DNA from: Herminiimonas sp.
GTDB lineage: Bacteria; Pseudomonadota; Gammaproteobacteria; Burkholderiales; Burkholderiaceae_D
Direction of reading: 5' to 3'
DNA length: 44,679 nt
Assembly: GCA_028292265.1 (NCBI GenBank)
Contig: JAQGMR010000014.1
Location: 1-44,679 of the forward strand
Both the position numbers and the translations under genes were made by a program. Below, in pieces: positions 1 to 6,900 of the stretch. Position 1 is the first letter of the stretch. Each line of letters starts with the position of its first letter. The notes under the pieces are model-generated. The model did no database searches and was not told where the DNA came from. It worked only from the letters and a program-made list of their open reading frames with translations.

Positions 1-268
1 TGATTTTAATCGGCATGGGTAATCACATTATTCAGGATGTAATGAAAACAGGAATCTCCGGAGCATGGCGATGCAGTCGGAGATGATCGATTATTCAATG
101 GGAACTGGCACAGAAAAGAATGATTGCATTGCCGCTATTCTGCGGTGTTTACCGCTTTTCCGCAAAGTGTCGCATCAAATTACGCGGCAGCTTCGCTGCA
201 TCCTCACTTACATTTTACAAACCGATTATCGGATGTTTCCGCGATGGTTATAAATATGCGTGCTCTGC

Positions 269-274
269 TATAAT
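269..274 (+). promoter_or_regulatory. -10 element of the tRNA-Pro promoter
   Basis: A perfect TATAAT lies 12 bases before the first base of the tRNA, the right distance for a stable RNA start. No good -35 hexamer is seen 16-18 bases upstream (the best is GGTTAT-like). Positions 1-268 upstream contain no open frame that I can support. Confidence 0.55.
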
Positions 275-285
275 GCACAGCTTGT

Positions 286-370
<85 letters not shown>

Positions 371-375
<5 letters not shown>

Positions 376-410
376 CCGGAGGTGATAGTAGTCACTCTCC
401 GGCCTTTTCT
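371..410 (+). terminator. Intrinsic terminator after tRNA-Pro
   Basis: AAAGGCCGGAG pairs with CTCCGGCCTTT (with a small bulge, then TGA/TCA), followed by a T-rich stretch. It starts 9 bases after the tRNA CCA and ends its transcript. Positions 411-699, between it and the next promoter, contain no gene I can support. Confidence 0.85.
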
Positions 411-699
411 ATTTCGGATCCGTGTCCGAACGATGTCCGAAAATGCGCCTGCCAAGGATTGAACGGTATCTGCTGAGACGGCCGCTTGTCCACCGCATGA
501 CGCACTTCTCCTCCGCGAGGCTAGCTCCATGTCTAAACCGACGGCACAGCCCATTTGAGTCGCCCTTCCCGTCGTTCGCTCGTCAGGCCCGCCCCTCCCC
601 CGCAGCAACAAGAGCCTCCCAACTGGACGACGGCGCTTGCCGAGGGAAGGCCCGCTAACGGACGGGTCATTGAACTGACGGGTTTAACTCAAAGAATAA

Positions 700-729
700 T
701 TGCTAAACGAAATTATTTCGCTGTAGAAT
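700..729 (+). promoter_or_regulatory. Promoter with internal palindromic operator for the XRE/ImmA operon
   Basis: A -35-like TTGCTA (700-705) and a -10-like TAGAAT (724-729) are 18 bp apart. The spacer holds a perfect 13-bp palindrome, CGAAATTATTTCG (708-720). A repressor bound there would block RNA polymerase. The downstream operon encodes an XRE-type DNA-binding protein, so autorepression is the natural inference. Transcription would start near 736, just ahead of the ATG at 763. Confidence 0.55.
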
Positions 730-762
730 CCACGCATACGAAACCACCAGTGAGACTTTCGA

Positions 763-1413
763 ATGCACACGCCTTCCCCTTCTATAGAGACCATTCCGGA
801 CCTTCTTGTAAGAAATATAAAGCGGGAAGTCGTTATGGCGGTCGACGAGGCGCTCACTGTTGGCGCCCAACGGGCGTTCGCAGCCGCTCGTGGTTTGCAT
901 AACGGCCACATGCCCCACGCGGTGGGCCAACTTCGCCACTTCCACATGAACGAGACGTTCCATCAAGCGCTTGAAGCAGGCGGTGCGGATCCATCTCCGA
1001 TTCGCGGCAATGGGATTGTGACAGGGAGGGCTGGGGTCTTCGCACTAGCCCGCTTTAATATTCCTGAAGGTTTTTGGATTAATGGGCGGCGGAGTAAAAC
1101 TTGCCGGCACATGTCCTTCGCTAACCTCGCAATAGAGCCACTCGTGCAGCCAGGACTGTTCGGTCACTACGCACCTTCTTCCACAGCGGTGGCATTTTTC
1201 GTAGCGTGCTTCTCCGGCTCGCTACGGGCTCATCCTGAATCTCCAGTATCGATTCAGATCGCGGTGCCGGACCGGAATATGCGGGGATGGCTATTCCGCG
1301 AACCGATCGAAGTTTTCATCAAACGGTACGAGCTGGCTCCGGCGGGGGAGCACGACTTGGTTATTCCAAAACTAAAAACGAATGTCCGCAAGCTCGGTGG
1401 AACACCGCAATGA
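763..1413 (+). CDS. Protein of unknown function, coupled to the XRE/ImmA protein
   Basis: An open frame of 216 residues that I do not recognise. It has no signal peptide or membrane segment; residues 44-62 are His-rich, with several HxH-like spacings. Its stop codon overlaps the start codon of the next gene as ATGA (1410-1413), so the two are translationally coupled. The start is uncertain: the ATG at 763 lies about 27 bases after the predicted transcription start, while an in-frame ATG at 835 has a GGAAG-type ribosome site 5-6 bases upstream and would give 192 residues. Pairing with an HTH/ImmA protease suggests either a partner whose stability the protease controls or a toxin-like component. 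That is inference from context only. Confidence 0.7.
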   Translation: MHTPSPSIETIPDLLVRNIKREVVMAVDEALTVGAQRAFAAARGLHNGHMPHAVGQLRHFHMNETFHQALEAGGADPSPIRGNGIVTGRAGVFALARFNIPEGFWINGRRSKTCRHMSFANLAIEPLVQPGLFGHYAPSSTAVAFFVACFSGSLRAHPESPVSIQIAVPDRNMRGWLFREPIEVFIKRYELAPAGEHDLVIPKLKTNVRKLGGTPQ

Positions 1414-2615
1414 GTCGAGGCGGAATCCAAGGCTTTCAAAAGGATCGATTGAGTCAGCTTCTGGCAGTGCGCCGCTTGACCCAATCCCAACTTGCCTCAC
1501 TGGTTGGAGTGTCGCCCGCCACGATAAGCAAGTGGCGGGCAGGCACCCAGGCGCCAGAGCGGGAAGCACTTGATCGACTTGCCAGCGTCGTGAACGTTAC
1601 TCCTGAGTGGTTCACTCGCCCCCTCACCGAAAAGGTATCCGCCCCCCTTTTTCGAAGCAACGCGTCCGCCCATGTGGCCGCGCGCGCGATGTTGGAAGCG
1701 AGACTCGAGTGGGCGCAGGAAATCGCCGCTGCATTGATGGAGTTTGTTGACTACCCTGAACTCAATCTTCCGCTTCGCCACTATATGAATCCGGAAGAAA
1801 TTACTTCGGAGGACATTGAGCAGGCTGCTAGCGAGTGCCGAGACAAATTGCGATTGGGGCGGGCGGCCATCCAAGACCTTGCGTTGGCTGTTGAGGGTGC
1901 GGGCGTCATACTCGTCCGAGAAGAGACCGGCATTGCGCAAATTGAAGGACTCTCGGCTTGGAGCGAAGTACTTGGGCGACCGCTTATTCTGCTGTCTGCA
2001 GATAAGGATAACGGATACCGAAGCCGCTTCGATTTGGCTCATGAACTCGGCCACCTTGTGCTGCATCGTCACATCAGACGAACCACGGATCGCGATCGCC
2101 ATAAGCTGCTCGAGCAGCAGGCCCATCGGTTTGCAGGCGCGTTCCTTCTCCCCGCGGAGACGTTTGCGGCAGAGGTACGCATACCACCTACCCTTGATGA
2201 CCTGCTGCTTCTGAAGCGGCGTTGGGGAGTCTCTGCCGCAGCGATACTCATGAGGTTGCGTAGCCTCCAACTTCTTGACGAGGAAGGCGCCTTGACGCTT
2301 TTCAAGCGACGTTCTGCGCGGTGGGGTGCCAAGTCCGAGCCAGGGGACGGCGATCGTAAACCGGAGCAACCGCGTCTGCTTCGGCGAACTATTGACTTGC
2401 TAGTCGACGAGAATGTAATGCCTCTTGATGCAATCCCTAGGCACATCGGTCTAGCGGCTTTCGACATCGAGATGCTAGCCGGTCTTCCCGAGAAGTACTT
2501 CGAGGGCAAGAGCAATGTGGTGCAACTAGCTCGGCTTCGCGTTGTACCTACGAACCACGAGGAGCGCAGCGATTACCCCAATACCGTAGTTCCTTTTAGA
2601 AGTCCATCCAAGTAA
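1410..2615 (+). CDS. XRE-family regulator fused to an ImmA/IrrE-type zinc metallopeptidase
   Basis: 401 residues. Residues 9-65 form a Cro/CI-type helix-turn-helix (LTQSQLASLVGVSPATISKW). The C-terminal half is a COG2856/ImmA-IrrE metallopeptidase domain with the zinc motif H211-E-L-G-H215 inside FDLAHELGHLVLH, and a downstream QQAHRFAGAFLLP element typical of the family. In known systems such as ImmR/ImmA of ICEBs1 and IrrE/DdrO, such peptidases cleave a repressor and trigger mobile-element or stress genes. Here the HTH and peptidase are in one chain, as in many toxin-antitoxin-like and phage-associated loci. A longer frame opens at 1287, but the ATG at 1410 gives the normal HTH N-terminus and overlaps the upstream stop. 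It probably binds the palindrome at 708-720. Confidence 0.9.
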   Translation: MSRGGIQGFQKDRLSQLLAVRRLTQSQLASLVGVSPATISKWRAGTQAPEREALDRLASVVNVTPEWFTRPLTEKVSAPLFRSNASAHVAARAMLEARLEWAQEIAAALMEFVDYPELNLPLRHYMNPEEITSEDIEQAASECRDKLRLGRAAIQDLALAVEGAGVILVREETGIAQIEGLSAWSEVLGRPLILLSADKDNGYRSRFDLAHELGHLVLHRHIRRTTDRDRHKLLEQQAHRFAGAFLLPAETFAAEVRIPPTLDDLLLLKRRWGVSAAAILMRLRSLQLLDEEGALTLFKRRSARWGAKSEPGDGDRKPEQPRLLRRTIDLLVDENVMPLDAIPRHIGLAAFDIEMLAGLPEKYFEGKSNVVQLARLRVVPTNHEERSDYPNTVVPFRSPSK

Positions 2616-2639
2616 GCAGCTCCTCGACCAGGAGCAGTC

Positions 2640-2888
2640 GCGTCAAAAAACACAAAGCAAACAGCCGTTCGTATCGCGAAGCTAGCGGGCGAGACGTTGC
2701 ACGACAGCGGGGCGTCACAAGTCGCAAAGAGATTAGCGGCATCTGCGCTTTCGCAGCGCAATGGTGATAAGCAAACTGGTTCCGAGATGGAGGGTGTTGC
2801 GGCCAAGGTGCTGGCAAGTAAAAAATACGCCTCCGAAACGAAAGAGCTGGCGGCGTCAGTGTTAGCACAATCCAACAAGGAACGCTGA
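2640..2888 (+). CDS. Small basic protein frame without a normal start codon
   Basis: The frame reads about 82 residues with a protein-like pattern: KNTKQTAVRIAKLAGETL near the start and paired VAKRLAASALSQ and VAAKVLAS / LAASVLAQS motifs. It resembles small conserved alanine/serine-rich proteins often seen in accessory regions, a resemblance from memory only. The first conventional start is a TTG at 2697, which would cut off the conserved-looking first 19 codons. Upstream, the frame stays open back to the TAA of the ImmA gene (2613-2615) and is in the same frame as that gene. A GGAG lies at 2631-2634, where codon GTC (2637) follows. Either the start codon has mutated, a non-standard start is used, or readthrough joins it to the ImmA protein. 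Confidence 0.5.
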   Translation, partial: ASKNTKQTAVRIAKLAGETLHDSGASQVAKRLAASALSQRNGDKQTGSEMEGVAAKVLASKKYASETKELAASVLAQSNKER

Positions 2889-2904
2889 TTATCTCGATCT
2901 GGTA

Positions 2905-2940
2905 TTGACGTCCCGCGGTACGTAAGCGCAGCTGCGTACC
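2905..2940. promoter_or_regulatory. TTGACG and an inverted repeat ahead of the KAP gene
   Basis: TTGACG (2905-2910) resembles a -35 box. It is followed by the inverted repeat GGTACG (2917-2922) / CGTACC (2935-2940), with inner AGC/GCT arms. No clear -10 is present at 17-bp spacing. It may be an operator or a transcript hairpin upstream of the KAP NTPase gene. Confidence 0.3.
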
Positions 2941-3030
2941 TTGTTCGATGCTGTACTTTTCCAAACCCGTTCTGATCGGCGCCGCTCCGCGCAAATCCGG
3001 ACTCCAAGCAAGCCCTTTCGTGAGACCAAC

Positions 3031-4380
3031 ATGTCGCAATCCCCGTCAGCACCCCTGCTTTCCCTCGGTCGTCACCTGGAGCCGGTCATAACGCCTTTTG
3101 AGGGTGACATGCTCGAGCGCGAAGCACTTGCTACTCGTTTGACCCAATACGTCGACCGGCTTCATAGAGGCGCGGTGATTGCCATTGACGCGCCTTGGGG
3201 TGAGGGAAAAAGCTGGTTTCGGAGGCACTGGGCAAAGACCCTTGAAGCAGACCATCGTGTTGTCTATCTTGATGCGTTTGATAGCGACTATGTCGAGGAT
3301 CCATTCTTGCTAATTGCTGCTGAGCTGGCCAAGGTTCTCGACGATTCGAAAGGATCCGGAGAAAAAATCCGCTCAAAAGCTGCAGCTGTGATGACCACGC
3401 TGCTGCCCCTTGGCACAAAGGTCGCGATTGGACTGGCCTCGCGAGTCGTTGGGGCTGGCGATGTTTCGGACGACTTCAAGAAGGCGGTCGAGGCTGCTCA
3501 GAAGGGCACAGAAGACGCGGCAGTGAAATGGGTAAAGCGCAAGCTCGAAACCTATGATGCGGACCGTGCTTCACTCGGTCATTTCCGTAACCAAATTGCG
3601 GAATATGCGAAAACGAAGGACAAGCCGGTCGTATTCTTTATCGATGAACTGGATCGCTGTCGCCCATCATTCGCAGTGCGCCTTTTAGAACGCGTAAAGC
3701 ATTTCTTCGAAGTTCCGAACGTGGTGTTTGTATTGCTACTTAACCGAGATCAGCTCGAAAAAGCGGTTCAAGGCGTTTATGGAGAGAAGACAGACGCTTC
3801 TGCCTACCTGCAAAAATTTGTCAACTTCTTCCTCTCGCTTCCCCGCCCTAACCCGGATCAGGAAGGCTGTAGCAGCCATCTCGAGCGGTTTATACGCGAG
3901 TTATACCAAAAGCATGGCATCGAAAAAATAGACGATAACCGCCGTACTTTTATTCAGACTCTTGCCGCCTGGGCGACGGTGTTGCCCTTAACTCTAAGAG
4001 AAATAGAGAAGGCAGTAACTCTCTACATTCTCGCAAACGAACCGCAAGCGCTGGGAGCTTGCGCTTTCCTTCTCGTGCTTAAACTACGAGCTCCTTCGAT
4101 CGCCAACAAGTATTTGGTGTCCTATAAAGTCGCGTCGGCCGAAGCCCTAGTTTGGCTTCGGGCGGAAATTTCCGACAAAATTTATTCCTACACCGGTCAC
4201 TGGCCGCGCGATTACTTCAACACATTAATTCAGGCGGTTGAATACATGGAAAATCCGGTTGCAATCGAAGCTGAGCAGCATATGAGGTTCCGAGCGTACG
4301 TCGTGGGAGATCGACACAATGTCGACCTAGACCAAGTATTCGCGAGGGTCGCCAGGCAGCTAGACCTACGGGTCAGCTGA
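3031..4380 (+). CDS. KAP-family P-loop NTPase
   Basis: 449 residues from the ATG at 3031 (an upstream in-frame extension to 2941 lacks protein character). Walker A is APWGEGKSW with K60-S61. Walker B is VVFFIDELDRCRP with D205-E206, followed by the family-typical VRLLERVKHFF and VVFVLLLNRDQLEKAV. A hydrophobic segment at about 118-140 lies between the two Walker motifs, where KAP proteins usually carry membrane helices. KAP NTPases include phage-exclusion proteins such as F-plasmid PifA and are frequent in defence islands. Here the gene follows an XRE/ImmA operon and precedes a PLD-like gene inside a tRNA island. A defence or membrane-sensing role is inferred, not shown. The ribosome site is weak. 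Confidence 0.85.
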   Translation: MSQSPSAPLLSLGRHLEPVITPFEGDMLEREALATRLTQYVDRLHRGAVIAIDAPWGEGKSWFRRHWAKTLEADHRVVYLDAFDSDYVEDPFLLIAAELAKVLDDSKGSGEKIRSKAAAVMTTLLPLGTKVAIGLASRVVGAGDVSDDFKKAVEAAQKGTEDAAVKWVKRKLETYDADRASLGHFRNQIAEYAKTKDKPVVFFIDELDRCRPSFAVRLLERVKHFFEVPNVVFVLLLNRDQLEKAVQGVYGEKTDASAYLQKFVNFFLSLPRPNPDQEGCSSHLERFIRELYQKHGIEKIDDNRRTFIQTLAAWATVLPLTLREIEKAVTLYILANEPQALGACAFLLVLKLRAPSIANKYLVSYKVASAEALVWLRAEISDKIYSYTGHWPRDYFNTLIQAVEYMENPVAIEAEQHMRFRAYVVGDRHNVDLDQVFARVARQLDLRVS

Positions 4381-4399
4381 CGGGTTCAAACCCAGCCGC

Positions 4400-4655
4400 C
4401 AGATTGCTGAACGCGCAATGTGGATGTTGGCCGCTGTGACGTAGATGCAGCGGGATATACTCGTTGAGCGGACGCAGGCCGGACTGGCTCGGGCAAGAAG
4501 TGAAGGCAAAACACTGGGCAGGCCGGCCAAAACGACCGCTAAGCACCAGACGGAAATAATCGACCTGCGGGGCAAGGGAACATCGATCAGCGCCTTGGCG
4601 AGATCCTAAGGCATGTCCAGGGCTACGGTGATGCGTCTTACAGTACCGTCGCCTG
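4400..4655 (+). pseudogene. Remnant of a serine recombinase (resolvase/invertase), C-terminal half
   Basis: One frame reads ERAMWMLAAVT-stop-MQRDILVERTQAGLARAR, then SEGKTLGRPAK, ISALARS-stop-GMSRATVMRL. This matches the end of the catalytic domain (E-helix ERDxxxERT and GLxxARxxGKxLGRP) and the C-terminal Hin-type helix-turn-helix of small serine recombinases. The in-frame stops are TAG at 4442-4444 and TAA at 4607-4609. The N-terminal catalytic serine region is absent; the fragment begins just after the KAP stop codon, so insertion or deletion has removed the front. It is not functional. Confidence 0.8.
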
Positions 4656-4760
4656 GCGCGTTGTAAACCGGCTTTCGCCAGAAGGACCCGCTTCCCTATC
4701 CATCGGCAGCTGCTTCCGTTATTCGATGACCGCCCACGGTGAGCTAGGGCCTGTCGCCTC

Positions 4761-5176
4761 ACTTGTCTTTGTTCCGGTCCTCAGACTTGAAGATTGGTCG
4801 GGCCAGCATTAGCAGTAGATCGAGGCGGAACGTCACCTCGTCTTCTGGAGCCCACCAGACAGAACGGTCATCCGGATCCGCGTACGGCAGTAGAGATGCA
4901 CCCGACATTCTTGGATCGCTTCATGGGGGCACAGCTCGAAGCCGAAGCAGGCCGCAATCGTCCCCTCCGTGAGCCCGTTCCTCTTGATGTATTCAGGGAT
5001 GCGCAGCTGGAAGCCGCCCCAGTGGCCATCGTCCTCCAGGTCAGACTCGACCGCTTCCAGCCCACGCATAGGGCGGCTTCCGGGCCCGCTGCTCCTGTGC
5101 TTAATCGGACCATTCGAACCGCTGGGTGTGGTCCAGCTTTTCCAAGCGTCGCAGGACCTCACCGCATGTCATGGTC
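4761..5176 (-). pseudogene. Frameshifted gene of unknown function
   Basis: On the minus strand three protein-like pieces lie in different frames. The front piece from 5176 reads MTCGEVLRRLEKLDHTQRF. The middle piece includes LEAVESDLEDDGHWGGFQLRIP then EYIKRNGLTEGTIAACFGF. The end piece reads VWWAPEDEVTFRLDLLLML, and ends with RPIFKSEDRNKDK and a stop. Together they suggest an original protein of about 135 residues broken by at least two frameshifts. I recognise no family. Positions 5177-5434 beyond it show no gene I can support. Confidence 0.4.
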
Positions 5177-5434
5177 ACCGGTGCACTGTCGGGAGCGGGT
5201 GACCCCTTCCTGTTAAGCGCTGCCTTGCCGTCGCCGGCCAGTCCCGCATGCTTAACGAACTTCCCGGAAGCGACGCGGTACTTCGACTACCTCCTGCCTG
5301 GACGCGGACGTCGCCGGACGTCGATAAGATTTATTGCCGAATAGCAAGTAACATACAGAAGTCGCCGGTTTGATCTGACGGAACAGCCCGGGGCGTCTGA
5401 ACCGCAACGATGACGAATGCATGAGGCAATTGGT

Positions 5435-6127
5435 ATGGCGAAATTTTTAAACACGAGCGCAATCAATTATTTTCTCGAAGACTTGATCAAGAACGCAAAG
5501 GACAGGCTAATTCTGATCAGCCCATTCCTGAAGCTGAATGACCGGATAAAAGAACTTCTCGAAGACAAAAACCGATTGAAGATTGATGTCCGGATTGTCT
5601 ATGGAAAGAGCGAACTTCAGCCAAACGAAATCAACTGGTTGAAAGGGCTAACCTACATTCGCACCAGTTATTGCAAAAACCTTCATGCTAAGTGTTATTT
5701 GAACGAAGAAGTTTGTGTGATTTCGAGTCTGAATCTGTACGAATTCAGCCAAGTCAACAACAACGAAATGGGCGTCCTGATCAATCGCATTGACGACGCA
5801 GAAGTCTACAAAGACGCCTATGAAGAAGCGCAGCGAATAATTCGGATCAGCGACGAGATCCGCATTTCACTGGAAGTGGTGGAACGCGAATCGGAAGCCT
5901 CAGTACCGGACGACGGGAAGTTAGGGAAGATCAGTACATCAAAACTGGCGAAGAAGGCCGGACTGAAGACCGACGAACTCATCGCCAAGCTTCTCGACAA
6001 TGGCTATCTGGAGATTTTTGGCGACACCAACCATCTCTCGAAAAAAGGCATTTCCGCAGGCGGAGAATTCATTGAGAAGTCTCGATTTGGACCATATTTC
6101 CTTTGGCCCGAGGACATTAAGCTTTGA
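5435..6127 (+). CDS. Phospholipase D-like (HKD) protein
   Basis: 230 residues from the ATG at 5435, which has GAGG 8 bases upstream; another ATG at 5417 lacks such a site. Residues 5-120 resemble a PLD-like domain: strand DRLILISPFLK, then H84-x-K86 in LHAKCYLNEEV, S97-S98-L-N100 and E111. It has a single HKD motif, so it would need to dimerise to act as a nuclease or phosphodiesterase. Residues 150-230 (KISTSKLAKKAGLKTDELIA, LLDNGYLEIFG) look like a winged-helix or KTSC-type DNA-binding tail. The gene is visibly richer in A/T than its neighbours, suggesting separate acquisition. No signal peptide. A nuclease role in defence is plausible but inferred. Confidence 0.8.
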   Translation: MAKFLNTSAINYFLEDLIKNAKDRLILISPFLKLNDRIKELLEDKNRLKIDVRIVYGKSELQPNEINWLKGLTYIRTSYCKNLHAKCYLNEEVCVISSLNLYEFSQVNNNEMGVLINRIDDAEVYKDAYEEAQRIIRISDEIRISLEVVERESEASVPDDGKLGKISTSKLAKKAGLKTDELIAKLLDNGYLEIFGDTNHLSKKGISAGGEFIEKSRFGPYFLWPEDIKL

Positions 6128-6241
6128 TGCACCGCTGAGTTATCAAGGTCCTGGATGTCGCTGACTTTGCTGTTCAATGCAATGGATGGAGAAAGGCGTC
6201 TGAAGTCGACCTTTTCACTGCTTACAATTTAAGGCTTTTCT

Positions 6242-6571
6242 ATGCTGAGGGACTTTGTGTTTTGGATGGCAGTACTTTGTGTGTTGATCTACCTCGTCGG
6301 TAAGCTGGTAGAAAAGCCGCGCAAACGCACACCGAAGTTATCGGCGCAAGGTTACGATACGGACGTTCACGTAAATCGCGCCGCCAACGGTAACGTGAAC
6401 CGGGACCGAGAGTCACAACTTCTGTCAAATCTGCGGACCGCCTGTTTCGGCGACTGTCGTGCGGCTGACAGGTTAGTAGAGTACGAGCTTTCCCTCAAAC
6501 GTGGGCCCCGTATTCAGGCTATTGAACATGCGTTGGATCGATTAAAGATAGACCGTGGTCGATACAAATAA
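6242..6571 (+). CDS. Small single-pass membrane protein, unknown function
   Basis: 109 residues. Residues 4-21 form one hydrophobic helix (FVFWMAVLCVLIYLVGKL), followed by a basic stretch EKPRKRTPK, which predicts N-out/C-in with a soluble cytoplasmic part of about 80 residues. The soluble part (LLSNLRTACFGDCRAADRLVEYEL, then ALDRLKIDRGRYK) is predicted helical and contains two cysteines. AAGG lies about 8 bases upstream of the ATG. No family recognised. Its last bases abut the IS3 remnant. Confidence 0.6.
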   Translation: MLRDFVFWMAVLCVLIYLVGKLVEKPRKRTPKLSAQGYDTDVHVNRAANGNVNRDRESQLLSNLRTACFGDCRAADRLVEYELSLKRGPRIQAIEHALDRLKIDRGRYK

Positions 6572-6790
6572 AGTGACAGTCATCCCTGCAAAACGCTTTC
6601 GCCAGCCGTGGATGCACTTCTCACTGACGCCGTACCGCTTTGCCACTTTCGGAACGGCATCCTTGTCTGCTTCCCGCAAGATCCGCCGATTTTCTCGTCA
6701 CTGTATCGACCCTCCTTCATTGCTCCCTCGCTTTCCCAAGGACCTATCTTCTCAGATTAACGTCGGTCCGAAAATCCCCGGTCAGGTCAG
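6572..6790 (-). mobile_element. Remnant of an IS3-family element (one end plus orfA start)
   Basis: Reading the minus strand from 6790, a terminal-repeat-like TGACCTGACCGGGGATTTTC is followed by an untranslated leader and the start of orfA at 6720. The end resembles the sequence at 44574-44600 next to another IS3-type fragment: both begin TGA, carry a CCGG-TTTTC-GGAC pattern and lead into GTTAAT. The distal part of the element is missing, so only about 220 bp remain. Confidence 0.55.
6576..6720 (-). pseudogene. IS3-family transposase orfA fragment with frameshift
   Basis: From the ATG at 6720 (minus) the frame reads MKEGRYSDEKI. After a one-base loss, the neighbouring frame continues RRILREADKDAVPKVAKRYG, VSEKCIHGWRKRFAGM. 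This is the N-terminal helix-turn-helix of IS3-type OrfA (consensus MKxxRFxxEQI...VAxxxGVSxxTxYxWRxKF). It breaks off near 6576 beside the end of the small membrane protein gene. Not functional. Confidence 0.75.
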
Positions 6791-6900
6791 ATTCATTTGG
6801 CAAAGCTTTATATTCTTTTAGAAGATAATGAGCGGTACCCGGTACCAGACGGGAAGCCTTCCCAATCATAAAACTTTGCACACCACTCCAAGGACCCCGG

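Noticed and set aside
411..660. Possible integrase remnant next to the tRNA
   Set aside because: No tyrosine-recombinase motif (R..HxxR..Y) can be read in any frame.
1497..2369. Minus-strand 290-residue frame
   Set aside because: It lies fully opposite the XRE-ImmA gene, whose motifs are clear; composition is shadow-like.
4794..5216. Plus-strand 140-residue frame in the decayed region
   Set aside because: It is opposite to the better-looking frameshifted minus-strand gene and has no start signal.
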